Source: Streptomyces sp. CB02414
GTDB lineage: Bacteria > Actinomycetota > Actinomycetes > Streptomycetales > Streptomycetaceae
Assembly (NCBI RefSeq): GCF_001905385.1
Contig: NZ_LIPF01000002.1
Coordinates: 62,001 to 126,000, forward strand
DNA length: 64,000 bases
Reading direction: 5' to 3'
The notes under the pieces were generated by a model that saw only the letters and a list, made by a program, of their open reading frames with translations, was not told the origin of the DNA and ran no database searches. Each line of letters opens with the position of its first letter. The stretch's first letter is position 1. Below are positions 38,772 through 48,597 of this stretch, one piece after another. The translations under genes and the position numbers were made by a program.

Positions 38772-40039
38772 CCCGGCGTCGGGTCGCCGTCACGGGCATA
38801 GGCGTCGTCGCCCCGGGCGGGATCGGCGTGCCCCAGTTCTGGGGGCTGCTGTCCGACGGCCGTACGGCGACGCGCCGCATCTCCCTGTTCGACCCGGCAG
38901 GGCTGCGCTCGCAGATCGCCGCCGAGTGCGACTTCGAGCCGCTGGAGCACGGGCTGGACCTCGCCACGGTCCAGCGCAGCGACCGGTACGTGCAGTTCGC
39001 GCTGGCCGCCGCCGCCGAGGCGGTGGGCGACGCCGGCCTCGACATGGCGCGGGAGGACCCCTGGCGGGCCGGTGCCACGCTGGGCACGGCGGTCGGCGGC
39101 ACGACCCGGCTGGAACACGACTACGTGCTGGTCAGCGAGCGCGGCTCGCGCTGGGACGTGGACGAGCGGCGGGCCGAGCCGCACCTGGAGCGGGCCTTCA
39201 CCCCGGCGACCCTGTCCTCCGCGGTCGCCGAGGAGTTCGGCGTGCGCGGGCCGGTGCAGACCGTGTCCACCGGGTGCACCTCCGGCCTGGACGCGGTGGG
39301 GTACGCCTACCACGCCGTCGCCGAGGGCCGCGTCGACGTGTGCCTGGCGGGCGCGGCGGACTCGCCGATATCGCCGATCACCATGGCGTGCTTCGACGCC
39401 ATCAAGGCGACCTCCCCCAGCAACGACGACCCCGAGCACGCCTCCCGGCCCTTCGACGCCGATCGCAACGGCTTCGTCATGGGCGAGGGCGCCGCGGTGC
39501 TCGTACTGGAGGATCTGGACCACGCCCGGGCCCGCGGCGCGCACGTGTACTGCGAGATCTCCGGCTACGCCACCTTCGGCAACGCGTACCACATGACCGG
39601 GCTCACCAAGGAGGGCCTGGAGATGGCACGGGCCATCGACACGGCGCTGGACATGGCCGGGCTGGACGGCTCCGCCATCGACTACGTCAACGCGCACGGC
39701 TCCGGCACCCAGCAGAACGACCGGCACGAGACCGCGGCCGTCAAACGCTCGCTGGGCGAACACGCCTACGCGACGCCGATGAGCTCGATCAAGTCCATGG
39801 TGGGCCACTCGCTCGGCGCGATCGGCTCCATAGAGCTGGCCGCGTGCGTGCTCGCGATGCACCACCAGGTGGTGCCGCCCACGGCCAACTACACGACCCC
39901 CGACCCCGAGTGCGACCTGGACTACGTGCCGCGCGAGGCACGGGAGCGGACGCTGCGGCACGTGCTGTCGGTGGGCAGCGGCTTCGGTGGCTTCCAGTCC
40001 GCGGTCGTGCTGAGCGGCTGTGAAGGAGGGCTGCGATGA
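38768..40039 (+). CDS. Type II PKS ketosynthase alpha, WhiE ORFIII-like
   Basis: A 423-aa condensing enzyme of the minimal PKS. The active-site Cys170 is in [15 protein letters not shown], with the downstream histidines in [16 protein letters not shown] and [13 protein letters not shown]. It pairs with the chain-length factor to build the poly-beta-ketone chain from malonyl-ACP. Its ATG overlaps the cupin stop and its stop overlaps the CLF start (4 nt each). Confidence 0.95.
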   Translation: MTRRRVAVTGIGVVAPGGIGVPQFWGLLSDGRTATRRISLFDPAGLRSQIAAECDFEPLEHGLDLATVQRSDRYVQFALAAAAEAVGDAGLDMAREDPWRAGATLGTAVGGTTRLEHDYVLVSERGSRWDVDERRAEPHLERAFTPATLSSAVAEEFGVRGPVQTVSTGCTSGLDAVGYAYHAVAEGRVDVCLAGAADSPISPITMACFDAIKATSPSNDDPEHASRPFDADRNGFVMGEGAAVLVLEDLDHARARGAHVYCEISGYATFGNAYHMTGLTKEGLEMARAIDTALDMAGLDGSAIDYVNAHGSGTQQNDRHETAAVKRSLGEHAYATPMSSIKSMVGHSLGAIGSIELAACVLAMHHQVVPPTANYTTPDPECDLDYVPREARERTLRHVLSVGSGFGGFQSAVVLSGCEGGLR

Positions 40040-41313
40040 GCGGACCACAACGGACCGGGCAACGCCGTACGCAGGACGGCAGCAGGCGTGCCGTGGTCAC
40101 CGGCCTCGGCGTGGTGTCGCCGCACGGCATCGGTGCCGAGGCGCACTGGAAGGCCGTCGCCGACGGCGCCAGCGTCCTCGGGCCCGTCACCCGCGAGGGG
40201 TGCGAGCACCTGCCGTTGAAGGTGGCGGGCGAGGTGCGCGGCTTCGACGCGGCGGAGACGGTCGAGGGACGGTACCTCGTCCAGACCGACCGGTTCACGC
40301 ACTTCGCGCTGACGGCCACCGATCTGGCGCTGGAGGACGCCCGGTTCGGCCGGGCCGACGTCGAGTCGCCGTTCTCGGTCGGGGTGGTCACCGCGGCCGG
40401 TTCGGGCGGTGGCGAGTTCGGGCAGCGGGAGCTGCAGAACCTGTGGGGGCAGGGATCGCGGCACGTCGGCCCGTACCAGTCGATCGCCTGGTTCTACGCG
40501 GCCAGCACCGGCCAGATCTCCATCCGCAACGACTTCAAGGGCCCGTGCGGGGTCGTCGCCGCCGACGAGGCGGGCGGCCTGGACGCCCTGGCGCACGCGG
40601 CGCTGGCCGTGCGGGGCGGCACCGACACGGTGGTGTGCGGCGCGACGGAGGCTCCGCTCGCCCCGTACTCGATCGTCTGCCAGCTGGGCTACCCCGAGCT
40701 GAGCGCGGCCGCCGAACCCGACCGCGCCTACCGGCCGTTCACCGAGGCGGCCTGCGGGTTCGCGCCGGCCGAGGGCGGTGCCGTGCTCCTGGTCGAGGAG
40801 GAGCGGGCGGCGCTGGAGCGCGGGGCGGACGTGCGGGCGACGATCGCCGGGCACGCGGCGACCTTCACCGGGCCGTCCCGGTGGGCCGAGTCCCGGGAGG
40901 GGCTGGCGCGCGCGATCCAGGGCGCGCTGGCCGAGGCCGGGTGCCGGCCCGAGGAGGTGGACGTGGTGTTCGCCGACGCCCTCGGGGTGCCGGATGCCGA
41001 CCGGGCCGAGGCCCTGGCGCTGGCCGACGCGCTCGGCCCGCACGCGCGGCGGGTGCCGGTCACCGCGCCCAAGACCGGTACCGGACGGGCGTACTGCGCG
41101 GCCCCGGTGCTGGACGTGGCGACGGCGGTGCTCGCGATGGAGCACGGGCTGATCCCGCCGACCCCGCACGTGTCCGGCGTCTGCCACGACCTGGACCTGG
41201 TCACCGGCCGGGCCCGGCCCGCCGAGCCGCGTACGGCACTCGTCCTGGGCCGCGGGCTCATGGGCTCGAACGCGGCGCTCGTCCTGCGGCGGGGCGGCAC
41301 CCCGCCCGCCTGA
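40036..41313 (+). CDS. Chain-length factor (ketosynthase beta), WhiE ORFIV-like
   Basis: A 425-aa KSbeta that sets chain length and, in classical systems, decarboxylates malonyl-ACP. It lacks the KS cysteine, as expected. The position normally held by a conserved Gln reads Glu178 here ([14 protein letters not shown]). Other regions ([36 protein letters not shown]) are normal. It is translationally coupled to KSalpha, as heterodimer partners usually are. Confidence 0.94.
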   Translation: MSGPQRTGQRRTQDGSRRAVVTGLGVVSPHGIGAEAHWKAVADGASVLGPVTREGCEHLPLKVAGEVRGFDAAETVEGRYLVQTDRFTHFALTATDLALEDARFGRADVESPFSVGVVTAAGSGGGEFGQRELQNLWGQGSRHVGPYQSIAWFYAASTGQISIRNDFKGPCGVVAADEAGGLDALAHAALAVRGGTDTVVCGATEAPLAPYSIVCQLGYPELSAAAEPDRAYRPFTEAACGFAPAEGGAVLLVEEERAALERGADVRATIAGHAATFTGPSRWAESREGLARAIQGALAEAGCRPEEVDVVFADALGVPDADRAEALALADALGPHARRVPVTAPKTGTGRAYCAAPVLDVATAVLAMEHGLIPPTPHVSGVCHDLDLVTGRARPAEPRTALVLGRGLMGSNAALVLRRGGTPPA

Positions 41314-41390
41314 GGACCGACCGACCAACGCCTGTCCGAGTGAGCGCCGGCCCCGGTGCCGGACGCCACCCCGAGTGAAGGAGGACCCGC

Positions 41391-42141
<751 letters not shown>

Positions 42142-42163
42142 CGTCGAGGAAGGGCATCTCTCC

Positions 42164-42499
42164 ATGCACCACACCCTGATCGTCGCCCGGATGGCACCCG
42201 GGGCGGCACCGGACATCGCGAAGGTGTTCGCCGAGTCCGACAGCGGCGAGCTGCCCCACCTGGTGGGCGTCAACCGGCGCAGTCTCTTCGAGTTCGGTGA
42301 CGGCGTGTACATGCACCTCATCGAGAGCGACGAGGACCCGGCCCCGGCGATCGGCCGGCTGACCGGGCATCCGGAGTTCCGCAGGGTCAGCGAGCGGCTG
42401 GAGCCGTACGTCTCGGCGTACGACCCGGCCACCTGGCGCGGCCCGAAGGACGCGATGGCGCGCTGCTTCTACCGCTGGGAGAGCGGCGCCGTCGGCTGA
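42164..42499 (+). CDS. TcmI-type polyketide cyclase, WhiE ORFVII-like
   Basis: A 111-aa dimeric ferredoxin-like cyclase (MHHTLIVARMAPGAAPDIAKVFAESD, YMHLIES, HPEFRRVSERLEPYV), acting on a later ring of the polyketide. It is the last gene of the pigment operon, ahead of a strong terminator. Confidence 0.92.
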   Translation: MHHTLIVARMAPGAAPDIAKVFAESDSGELPHLVGVNRRSLFEFGDGVYMHLIESDEDPAPAIGRLTGHPEFRRVSERLEPYVSAYDPATWRGPKDAMARCFYRWESGAVG

Positions 42500-42520
42500 C
42501 GGACCGGCGGTGGACGCACC

Positions 42521-42560
42521 GCGCCGGGGCCGGCCGGCTCACGCCGGGCGGCCCCGGCGC
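42521..42560 (+). terminator. Terminator of the spore-pigment operon
   Basis: Perfect 12-bp inverted repeat: GCGCCGGGGCCG (42521-42532) and CGGCCCCGGCGC (42549-42560), 21 bases after the last gene. The rest of the 42500-42799 gap holds no supported gene. Confidence 0.8.
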
Positions 42561-42799
42561 ACGTGTGCGTGCCCGGCCGGACATCTGCGGTCGCCCGTTC
42601 TCCTGTCCGCCGCTCGCGGACCGCCCGGACCGCCCGAAGGTTGCCCCCCTGAACCGAACAGGCGTGTGAGAAGCCCCACTTCGGAGCCGGTGATGTTTCG
42701 GCACGTCCTTCCGCTTTGATCATCGTGGCGACAAAAGCACAGCGGAGTCCGCGGAGTCCACTGTGCGCGCCCCGCCGACCAGCAGAGAGGACGCACGCC

Positions 42800-43735
42800 G
42801 TGGGCCGATCCACCGCCCGCCAGACCCGCCGAAGAACCACGCCGGGCGGTGACCGGCGCGCCTCCCGCGCCCGCAGGAGGAGCCGCCGCCGGTCCGCCCG
42901 CCTGGTCCTGGGCGGCCTGACCTCCGGCGCCGTGCTGCTCGCGACCGGCGCCGCCGTCGCGCACTGGCAGCACACCCGGCCCACGGTGACCGACGACCAG
43001 GCGGCCGACGTCGCCGACGCCCTGGACGCCGCCGGGCCCACGGGCGCCTCCGGCACTCCGTCCGGGACGCCTTCCGGGCAGCCGTCCGGGACGACCCCGA
43101 GCCCCTCCGCGTCGCCGTCCGTCAAGGCGTCCCCCTCGCCGTCGCCCTCCCCCTCCGTCATCGCCGTTCCCGCGACCGGCCCCGGCACCTTCGTCACCGC
43201 CGAGGCCGACGGGTCGACCGTGGGCGACGGCAGCCGTGTGCGCCGTTACAAGGTGCTGGTGGAGGAGGGCATCGACATCCGGGCGGGCGCCGCCGCCGCC
43301 GAGATATCCGACGTGCTCGCCGACCGCCGCGGCTGGACCAGGGACGGGATCAACTCCTTCCGGCTGGTCAGCTCCGGCTCCTACGACTTCGTGGTGAAGA
43401 TCGCCACGCCGGGCACCGTGGACGAGATCTGCGGCGCCTACGGCCTCAACACCCGGGGCGAGGTGAACTGCGCGGTCGGCACGGACGTCGTGGTGAACCT
43501 CAAGCGCTGGGTGCTCGGCTCGCCCCAGTTCGACGGACCGATCGGCGACTACCGGGCGCTGATCATCAACCACGAGGTCGGTCACCGCATCGGCCACGGC
43601 CACGAGACCTGCCCGGGCCCCGGTCTGCCCGCACCGGCGATGATGCAGCAGATCAAGGGCCTCAAGGGCTGCGTCGCCAACGCCTGGCCCTACGACCGGG
43701 ACGGCGACTACCTCGGCGGGCCCTCGGTCGCCTGA
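42800..43735 (+). CDS. DUF3152 protein, putative secreted or anchored zinc protease
   Basis: A 311-aa protein: Arg-rich cytoplasmic tail, one membrane helix or signal anchor (about 37-56), a Pro/Ser/Thr linker (TPSPSASPSVKASPSPSPSPS region) and the DUF3152 domain (about 130-311). It ends in HEVGHRIGHGHETCPGPG: His258, His262, Gly265 and His268 fit the metzincin motif HExxHxxGxxH. Protease activity is inferred from that motif; the substrate is unknown. GTG 42800 has AGAGAGG nine bases upstream. Confidence 0.82.
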   Translation: MGRSTARQTRRRTTPGGDRRASRARRRSRRRSARLVLGGLTSGAVLLATGAAVAHWQHTRPTVTDDQAADVADALDAAGPTGASGTPSGTPSGQPSGTTPSPSASPSVKASPSPSPSPSVIAVPATGPGTFVTAEADGSTVGDGSRVRRYKVLVEEGIDIRAGAAAAEISDVLADRRGWTRDGINSFRLVSSGSYDFVVKIATPGTVDEICGAYGLNTRGEVNCAVGTDVVVNLKRWVLGSPQFDGPIGDYRALIINHEVGHRIGHGHETCPGPGLPAPAMMQQIKGLKGCVANAWPYDRDGDYLGGPSVA

Positions 43736-43787
43736 GCGGCGGACGGTTCGGGGGACAGCGGACGGGGCCGGAGGCGATGATCGGCCC

Positions 43788-44222
43788 ATGACCACCACAC
43801 CGCGTTTTGACCCCCGCGCCCTGCTGGCGGAGAGCCGGCTCGGCGTACTCGCGACGATCAAGGCGGACGGCCGCCCGCAGCTCTCCCCCGTCATGCCCTC
43901 CTACGATCCGGAGGCGGACGTCGTCCGCGTCTCGACCCGCGACGGCCTGGCCAAGACGGCGAACCTGCGCCGGGACCCGCGGGCCGCCCTGGAGGTGACC
44001 GCCCCGGACGGCAGGTCCTGGGCCACCGCCGAGGGCGTCGCGACCCTCACCGGCCCGGGCACCGACCCGCACGGCCCGGAGGTCGAGGCGCTGGTGGAGT
44101 ACTACCGCGCCGCCGCCGGGGAGCACCCGGACTGGGACGAGTACCGGATGACGATGGTGTCCGACCGGCGGGTGCTGCTCACCATCGCGGTCGAGCGCGT
44201 GTACGGGGCCGACATCGGGTGA
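43788..44222 (+). CDS. PPOX-class flavin/F420-type oxidoreductase
   Basis: A 144-aa split-barrel protein of the pyridoxamine 5'-phosphate oxidase superfamily: ARALLAESRLGVLATIKADGRPQ-type opening, KTANLRRDPRAALEV and VYGADIG end. Many Streptomyces members use F420 or FMN; the cofactor here cannot be told. Single gene, 52 bases after the DUF3152 gene. Confidence 0.85.
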   Translation: MTTTPRFDPRALLAESRLGVLATIKADGRPQLSPVMPSYDPEADVVRVSTRDGLAKTANLRRDPRAALEVTAPDGRSWATAEGVATLTGPGTDPHGPEVEALVEYYRAAAGEHPDWDEYRMTMVSDRRVLLTIAVERVYGADIG

Positions 44223-44255
44223 GCGGGATCTCCCTGCGATCTCCTCGCCCTTTCC

Positions 44256-44272
44256 CCGCGATTTCCTCGCGG
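44256..44272 (+). terminator. Small hairpin after the PPOX gene
   Basis: CCGCGA (44256-44261) pairs with TCGCGG (44267-44272). Weak, GC-rich stem, no T-run. Confidence 0.35.
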
Positions 44273-44357
44273 CGGCGGTGAAAGATCCGCGCGCCGTTTC
44301 CGTACCTCCTGGTGTACGCGCACACGTGCGAGTTCCTCGCGTCGCCCTGGAGGCATC

Positions 44358-45104
44358 ATGCGGCTGTCCCGCAACAGGATCGCAGTCGTCGGCCTGTTCG
44401 GTGTGATGACCCTGACCCTCACCGCGCTGGCCTTCCCGGCCGTGCTCGGTCTGGACAAGGCCGACGGGAACCAGAACCGGGTCATCGCCAGTACGAAGTT
44501 CGGGCCGGTCACCGAGGCCGACCGGGACTTCGTGGTGAAGGTCCGGGCCGCCGGGCTGTGGGAGTACCCGCTGGGCGAGATGGTGATGGAGCGCGGCACG
44601 ACGAAGGAGATGAAGACGGCCGGTGAGCACCTGGTCGTCGGGCACGCCGGGCTGGACGCGATGTGCCGGGAGATCTCTCCGGAGCTCGGCATCACGCTGC
44701 CCAACCGGGCCTCCCCGCAGCAGGAGGGCTTCGTGGCGACGGTGGACGCCAAGAGCGGCAAGGAGTTCGACTCGTCGGCCGTAAACATCATGCGGGTGAC
44801 GCACGGCCAGATCTTCCCGGCCATCGCCAAGATCCGGGCCACCACGAAGAACACGCTCGTGCGGCAGCTGGCCGACCTGGCCAACGACACCGTGCTGGAC
44901 CACATCACGGTGCTGGAGAAGACGGGACTCGTCGAGTACGACAAGGTCACCTTCCAGCAGACCGGGCCGGCGAAGCTGCCGAGGGAGAAGGTCACCCCTC
45001 CCCCGCCGCAGCCGGGCGAGCGGGTGCTGGTGCTCAAGCCGCGCCCCGACCTGGACGTGAACACCGCCTCACCGACGCCCACGCCGTCACCGGCGGCCGG
45101 GTGA
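44358..45104 (+). CDS. DUF4142 exported protein
   Basis: A 248-aa protein with an N-terminal signal peptide or anchor (about 8-28), a DUF4142 helical domain (about 50-200; TEADRDFVVKVRAAGLWEYPLG, VVGHAGLDAMCREISPELGI, NDTVLDHITVLE) and a proline-rich tail. The domain is ferritin/four-helix-like and is common in envelope proteins of unknown role. GGAGG precedes the ATG. Confidence 0.82.
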   Translation: MRLSRNRIAVVGLFGVMTLTLTALAFPAVLGLDKADGNQNRVIASTKFGPVTEADRDFVVKVRAAGLWEYPLGEMVMERGTTKEMKTAGEHLVVGHAGLDAMCREISPELGITLPNRASPQQEGFVATVDAKSGKEFDSSAVNIMRVTHGQIFPAIAKIRATTKNTLVRQLADLANDTVLDHITVLEKTGLVEYDKVTFQQTGPAKLPREKVTPPPPQPGERVLVLKPRPDLDVNTASPTPTPSPAAG

Positions 45105-45128
45105 CCCGGGCGGCCCGCCGGACCGGCG

Positions 45129-45597
45129 TCAGGCGTCGCGGGCGGCGGTGACGTCCGTCGTCCGGCCCAGCGGGTGCGGTTCGGGGTCGTCCGGTGCCGG
45201 ACCCAGTGGCTCGCCGCCCGCCTCGCTGAAGGCGGTGAGCGCCTCGACCAGGGCGGCCCGCTGGTGCGGCGCGAGCCGTTCGACGATCGTGGCGATCTCG
45301 GCGCGCCGCCGGGCACTGACGTTCTCGACGGTGCACCGGCCCTCGTCGGTGAGGCGCAGCAGGGTCTCACGCCGGTTGCCGGGGTTGGCCCGGCGGTCGG
45401 CGAGCCCCGCCGCGATCAGCCGGTCGACCATGCGCATCGCCGTCGACGGAGCGACCCGGAGGTGGCGTCACCCGCTCCTCCACCTCGGCGAGGGACCGTG
45501 CGGAGACCGCCACCAGCAGGCGTGAGGCGGCCAGTACCGCCCTGGTGACCGCGTCGACGTCGTCCAGGCCCTCGGCGGGCATCTCACGCTCCGGCAT
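45129..45597 (-). pseudogene. MarR-family regulator, broken by internal deletion and frameshift
   Basis: Two frames together resemble one MarR regulator. The first (45597 down to about 45470) gives the N-terminal helix MPEREMPAEGLDDVDAVTRAVLAASRLLVAVSARS-type sequence up to EVEERVT. The second resumes at LRVAPSTAMRMVDRLIAAGLADRRANPGNRRETLLRLT and runs to 45129. Between EVEERVT and LRVAPST a normal MarR has some 25 more residues of the winged helix, so a deletion that is not a multiple of three removed them and shifted the frame near 45467. A shorter protein from ATG 45437 is possible but lacks most of the DNA-binding domain. Confidence 0.75.
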
Positions 45598-45853
45598 GGG
45601 TCCTTTCTACCGCGCCGGCTCCACGTGCCGAACCTCGGCCGGCGCCCGGGGAACGGCCGGCACCGCCTGTACATCTTTCCTGCTGTGCAAGGGTGGGGAC
45701 GGATTCCCGGACCCGGAGGGCGGCGATGACGACAGGACGGACACCCGCGGTGGCACCGGGAACGGCCCGGAGTCCCCGCGCGTTCACGGGGTTGGCGGTG
45801 GACGGTCAGCGGGCGCCGCTGGGCGGGGCGAAGAAGGAAGGAAGAGCGGGATC

Positions 45854-46384
45854 ATGACCGCTTCCGGGCCGAACGGCGGCGCGACGCCGAACGAGCCGGA
45901 CGAGCCGGGCGGTGTGCCGCCCGTGTCCGAGGACGTCTGGCGGAAGTTCCTCGAGGACGACGAGCGCGCCATCCGCGCCTCCGCCTTCCGGGAACCCGCG
46001 GCGCGCGAACGGACGCCCGGATGGCGGCCCGTGCCGCCGCCCGCCGCGGTCGGCGAGCTGTGGCGCCCGGAGGACCCGTGGCCCGGACCGGGCTGGCGCG
46101 AGCTGGACGGCCGCGCCCGCGTCCGGCGCATCGGCCGGGTGATCGGCACGGCCGCCGCGGTGGCCCTCGCCCTGACCGCGTGGTCCCAGCTGTCCACCGG
46201 CCCCGGCACGCCGCCCGGCGGCGGACCGGCCGACACGATCGGGCGGCGCCTGGAGGAGAGCCCCGTGCTGCCCAGCGCCGCCACCCCCGCGCCGACGGCG
46301 TCCACCGCCACCACCCCGGCGGCCTTCGAGCCCGACCCGTCCGCCGTTCCCCGGGCGTCCCTCTCTCCCTGGACATACGACTGA
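45854..46384 (+). CDS. Single-pass membrane protein, unknown function
   Basis: A 176-aa protein: Pro/Gly-rich acidic N-terminus, a central segment EDVWRKFLEDDERAIRASAFREPAARERTPGWRP, one membrane helix (about 96-113, VIGTAAAVALALTAWSQL) and an Ala/Pro/Thr-rich outer tail. The ATG has GGAAGAG upstream. It ends 13 bases before the TetR gene and overlaps its operator-like repeats. Confidence 0.7.
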   Translation: MTASGPNGGATPNEPDEPGGVPPVSEDVWRKFLEDDERAIRASAFREPAARERTPGWRPVPPPAAVGELWRPEDPWPGPGWRELDGRARVRRIGRVIGTAAAVALALTAWSQLSTGPGTPPGGGPADTIGRRLEESPVLPSAATPAPTASTATTPAAFEPDPSAVPRASLSPWTYD

Positions 46385-46415
46385 ACGCTCGTTTAGCATG
46401 TTGTACATGCGTTCA
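46382..46415 (+). promoter_or_regulatory. Probable TetR operator over the regulator's start codon
   Basis: TGAACGCTCGTTTA (46382-46395) is a near-perfect dyad of the AACG-N2-CGTT type common among TetR operators. Overlapping it, GCATGTTGTACATGC (46396-46410) is a perfect inverted repeat, and TGAACGC is repeated inverted as GCGTTCA at 46409-46415. The location at the start of the tetR gene suggests autoregulation. Confidence 0.6.
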
Positions 46416-47054
46416 ATCCCGGAGGACCGGACCACCCGGGCCCTCATCCGCGACGAGGCCCTCGGCCTGTTCGCCGCCCACGGGCCGGACTCGGTGACCG
46501 TGCGGCAGATCGCCACGGCGGCCGGAGTGTCGCCCGGGCTGGTGGTGCACCACTTCGGTTCGAAGGACGGGCTGCGCCAGGAGGTCGACCAGTACGTCGT
46601 GGCCGCCTTCGAGGCGATGCTGGGCGAACTGACCGGCGACGGGAGCGACGAGCAGCCGCTCGACGCCGGCGCCGGCGCCGCGTCCCTGAGCGCGGCGTTC
46701 ACCCGTCACTTCCCGGCAGGCTCCCCGCTGCCCGGCTACCTCCGCCGCCTGCTGCTGGCCGACTCGGAGGCCGGACGACAGCTGTTCGGCCGCCTGTACG
46801 AGCTGAGCCGTGCCGCCCTGGACGACCTGGCGGCGGCCGGGCTGGCCGTACCGGGCCGGGACCCCGCGGCCCGCGCGGCCGTGCTGCTCGCCAACGACCT
46901 GGCCGTCTTCCTGCTGCGCGACCGCATCGGCGAGGTGCTGGGCACCGACCCCCTGTCGGCCGACGGCATGGCCCGCTGGGCGCCCGAGGTCCTCGGCATC
47001 TACACGGGCGGGCTGAACGCGCCACCTCCCCCGGAGGCCCCCCGAGAAGCCTAG
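46398..47054 (+). CDS. TetR-family transcriptional regulator
   Basis: A 218-aa regulator with N-terminal HTH (TTRALIRDEALGLFAAHGPDSVTVRQIATAAGVSPGLVVHHFGSKDGLR-type region, about 13-62) and a variable C-terminal ligand domain. Starts at 46398 or 46407; neither has a ribosome-binding site, so a leaderless mRNA is possible. It probably controls itself and the ABC transporter genes 20 bases downstream, likely an export system induced by its substrate. Confidence 0.88.
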   Translation: MLYMRSIPEDRTTRALIRDEALGLFAAHGPDSVTVRQIATAAGVSPGLVVHHFGSKDGLRQEVDQYVVAAFEAMLGELTGDGSDEQPLDAGAGAASLSAAFTRHFPAGSPLPGYLRRLLLADSEAGRQLFGRLYELSRAALDDLAAAGLAVPGRDPAARAAVLLANDLAVFLLRDRIGEVLGTDPLSADGMARWAPEVLGIYTGGLNAPPPPEAPREA

Positions 47055-47074
47055 GAAGGCAACGGTGACCGCAC

Positions 47075-47812
47075 ATGCCGACCGACCCGCCACCCGCACC
47101 GCGCACGCCGTCCACCCCGCACCCGCCGTCGGCACCGCGGCCGGCGTCCGCGCCCGCCGCGGCCGGCCCCGCCCCCTCCCCCGTGCTGCACGCCCGTGAC
47201 CTGCACAAGGCGTACGGCAGCCACCGCGTCCTGCGCGGCGCCGACCTCACCGTCGCCCCGGGGCAGCTCGTCGCGGTCGTCGGTGAGAACGGCGCCGGGA
47301 AGTCCACCCTCCTCAGGGCGCTCGCCGGCACCCTGCCCCTGGACCGCGGCGAGGTCCGGCTGACCGGGACGCTCGGGTACTGCCCCCAGGACCCGGTCCT
47401 GAACGGCAGCCTGACGGTCGAACAGCACCTGCGCTACTTCGCCGCCGCCCACCGCCTCCCCGGCCTGGACCGCGCCCGGGACCTCGTCCGCGCCCTGGGC
47501 TATGAGCGCTACGAACGGACCCCCGCGGGCGAGCTGTCCGGCGGCACCCGGCAGAAGCTCAACCTCACCCTGGCCCTGCTGCACGACCCCGGCGTACTGC
47601 TGCTCGACGAGCCCTACCAGGGCTTCGACTGGGAGACGTACCTGCGCTTCTGGGACCTCGTGGAGGATCTGCGCACCCGCGGCAGGGCCGTCGTGGTCAT
47701 CACCCACCTCGTCTTCGAGCAGGACCGGTTCGACCTGCTGGCCGACCTGGCCGAGGGCCGCCTCACCGCACGCGCGGCGGCCGGAAGGGAGCACCGCCGT
47801 GTCGACGCCTGA
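47075..47812 (+). CDS. ABC transporter ATP-binding protein
   Basis: A 245-aa ATPase after a disordered Pro/Ala N-terminus of about 35 residues. Walker A GENGAGKST, Q-loop YCPQDP, signature LSGGTRQKLN, Walker B VLLLDEP and H-loop VITH are complete. It overlaps the permease gene by 14 nt and forms an exporter with it. An upstream GTG at 47064 is an alternative start. Confidence 0.93.
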   Translation: MPTDPPPAPRTPSTPHPPSAPRPASAPAAAGPAPSPVLHARDLHKAYGSHRVLRGADLTVAPGQLVAVVGENGAGKSTLLRALAGTLPLDRGEVRLTGTLGYCPQDPVLNGSLTVEQHLRYFAAAHRLPGLDRARDLVRALGYERYERTPAGELSGGTRQKLNLTLALLHDPGVLLLDEPYQGFDWETYLRFWDLVEDLRTRGRAVVVITHLVFEQDRFDLLADLAEGRLTARAAAGREHRRVDA

Positions 47813-48593
47813 CCTGACCACCCGTCCGGGACCGCTGTACCGGCAGTTCCCGACCGCCCTGCGCTTCTCGGTGCGCGACCAGACCCGCAACCGGCTCGCC
47901 GGTCTGCTGCTACTGGTGTTCGTGCCCGTCTGGTACCTGGTCATGAACGCGATGGCCGGGGGCGAGCCGCTGGACTTCAAGCTGTACGCCACCGGTGAGG
48001 TGCTGCACGTCGACGGCGGGCACCTCACCCTGATCACGGCGGGGCTGAACTCGGTGACGATGATCGCCGGCTTCGTCGTCTTCGACGCCGTGCGCAAGTC
48101 GCTCGCCTTCGACCGGCGCCTCGTCTTCGCCGGGTACCGGCAGTCCACCCTCATAGGTGCCAAGACCCTGGCGGTCGCGGCGGTCGCCACGGGTATCGCC
48201 CTCTACACCGCGCTGGCGGTACTGGTCTTCTGGCGCCCGGCGGTGGGCGCGTGGTTCGCCGTGCTCGCCGGGTTCACCGTCATCGCGCTCACCTACGGGG
48301 CGCTGGGCCTGCTCCTCGGCGTGCTGGTCAAGCGCGACCTGGAGGGCTTCTTCCTGATCATCATGGGCGGGCTGATGGACACGTTCCTCCAGAACCCGCT
48401 GGGCAACCCGCTCGCCAACGAGCCGATCCTCCAGTGGTTCCCGTCCTTCGGGCCCATGCAGTTCGCGGCCGGCGGCGCCTTCGCGGACGGCGCGCTGTGG
48501 GGGCACCTCGGGCTGGGGCTGGCCTGGGCCGGCGGGTTCAGCGCGGTGGGGCTGGTCATCTTCCGGCTGCGGACCCGCAACCGCGTCCGCTGA
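47799..48593 (+). CDS. ABC-2 type permease
   Basis: A 264-aa membrane protein with about six helices (for example AGLLLLVFVPVWYLVMNAMA, VAAVATGIALYTALAVLVF, ALTYGALGLLLGVLV). The conserved topology matches ABC-2 exporters. GTG start with GGAAGGGAG upstream. The substrate is unknown; the TetR neighbour suggests drug or metabolite efflux. Confidence 0.88.
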   Translation: MSTPDLTTRPGPLYRQFPTALRFSVRDQTRNRLAGLLLLVFVPVWYLVMNAMAGGEPLDFKLYATGEVLHVDGGHLTLITAGLNSVTMIAGFVVFDAVRKSLAFDRRLVFAGYRQSTLIGAKTLAVAAVATGIALYTALAVLVFWRPAVGAWFAVLAGFTVIALTYGALGLLLGVLVKRDLEGFFLIIMGGLMDTFLQNPLGNPLANEPILQWFPSFGPMQFAAGGAFADGALWGHLGLGLAWAGGFSAVGLVIFRLRTRNRVR

Positions 48594-48597
48594 CGCG

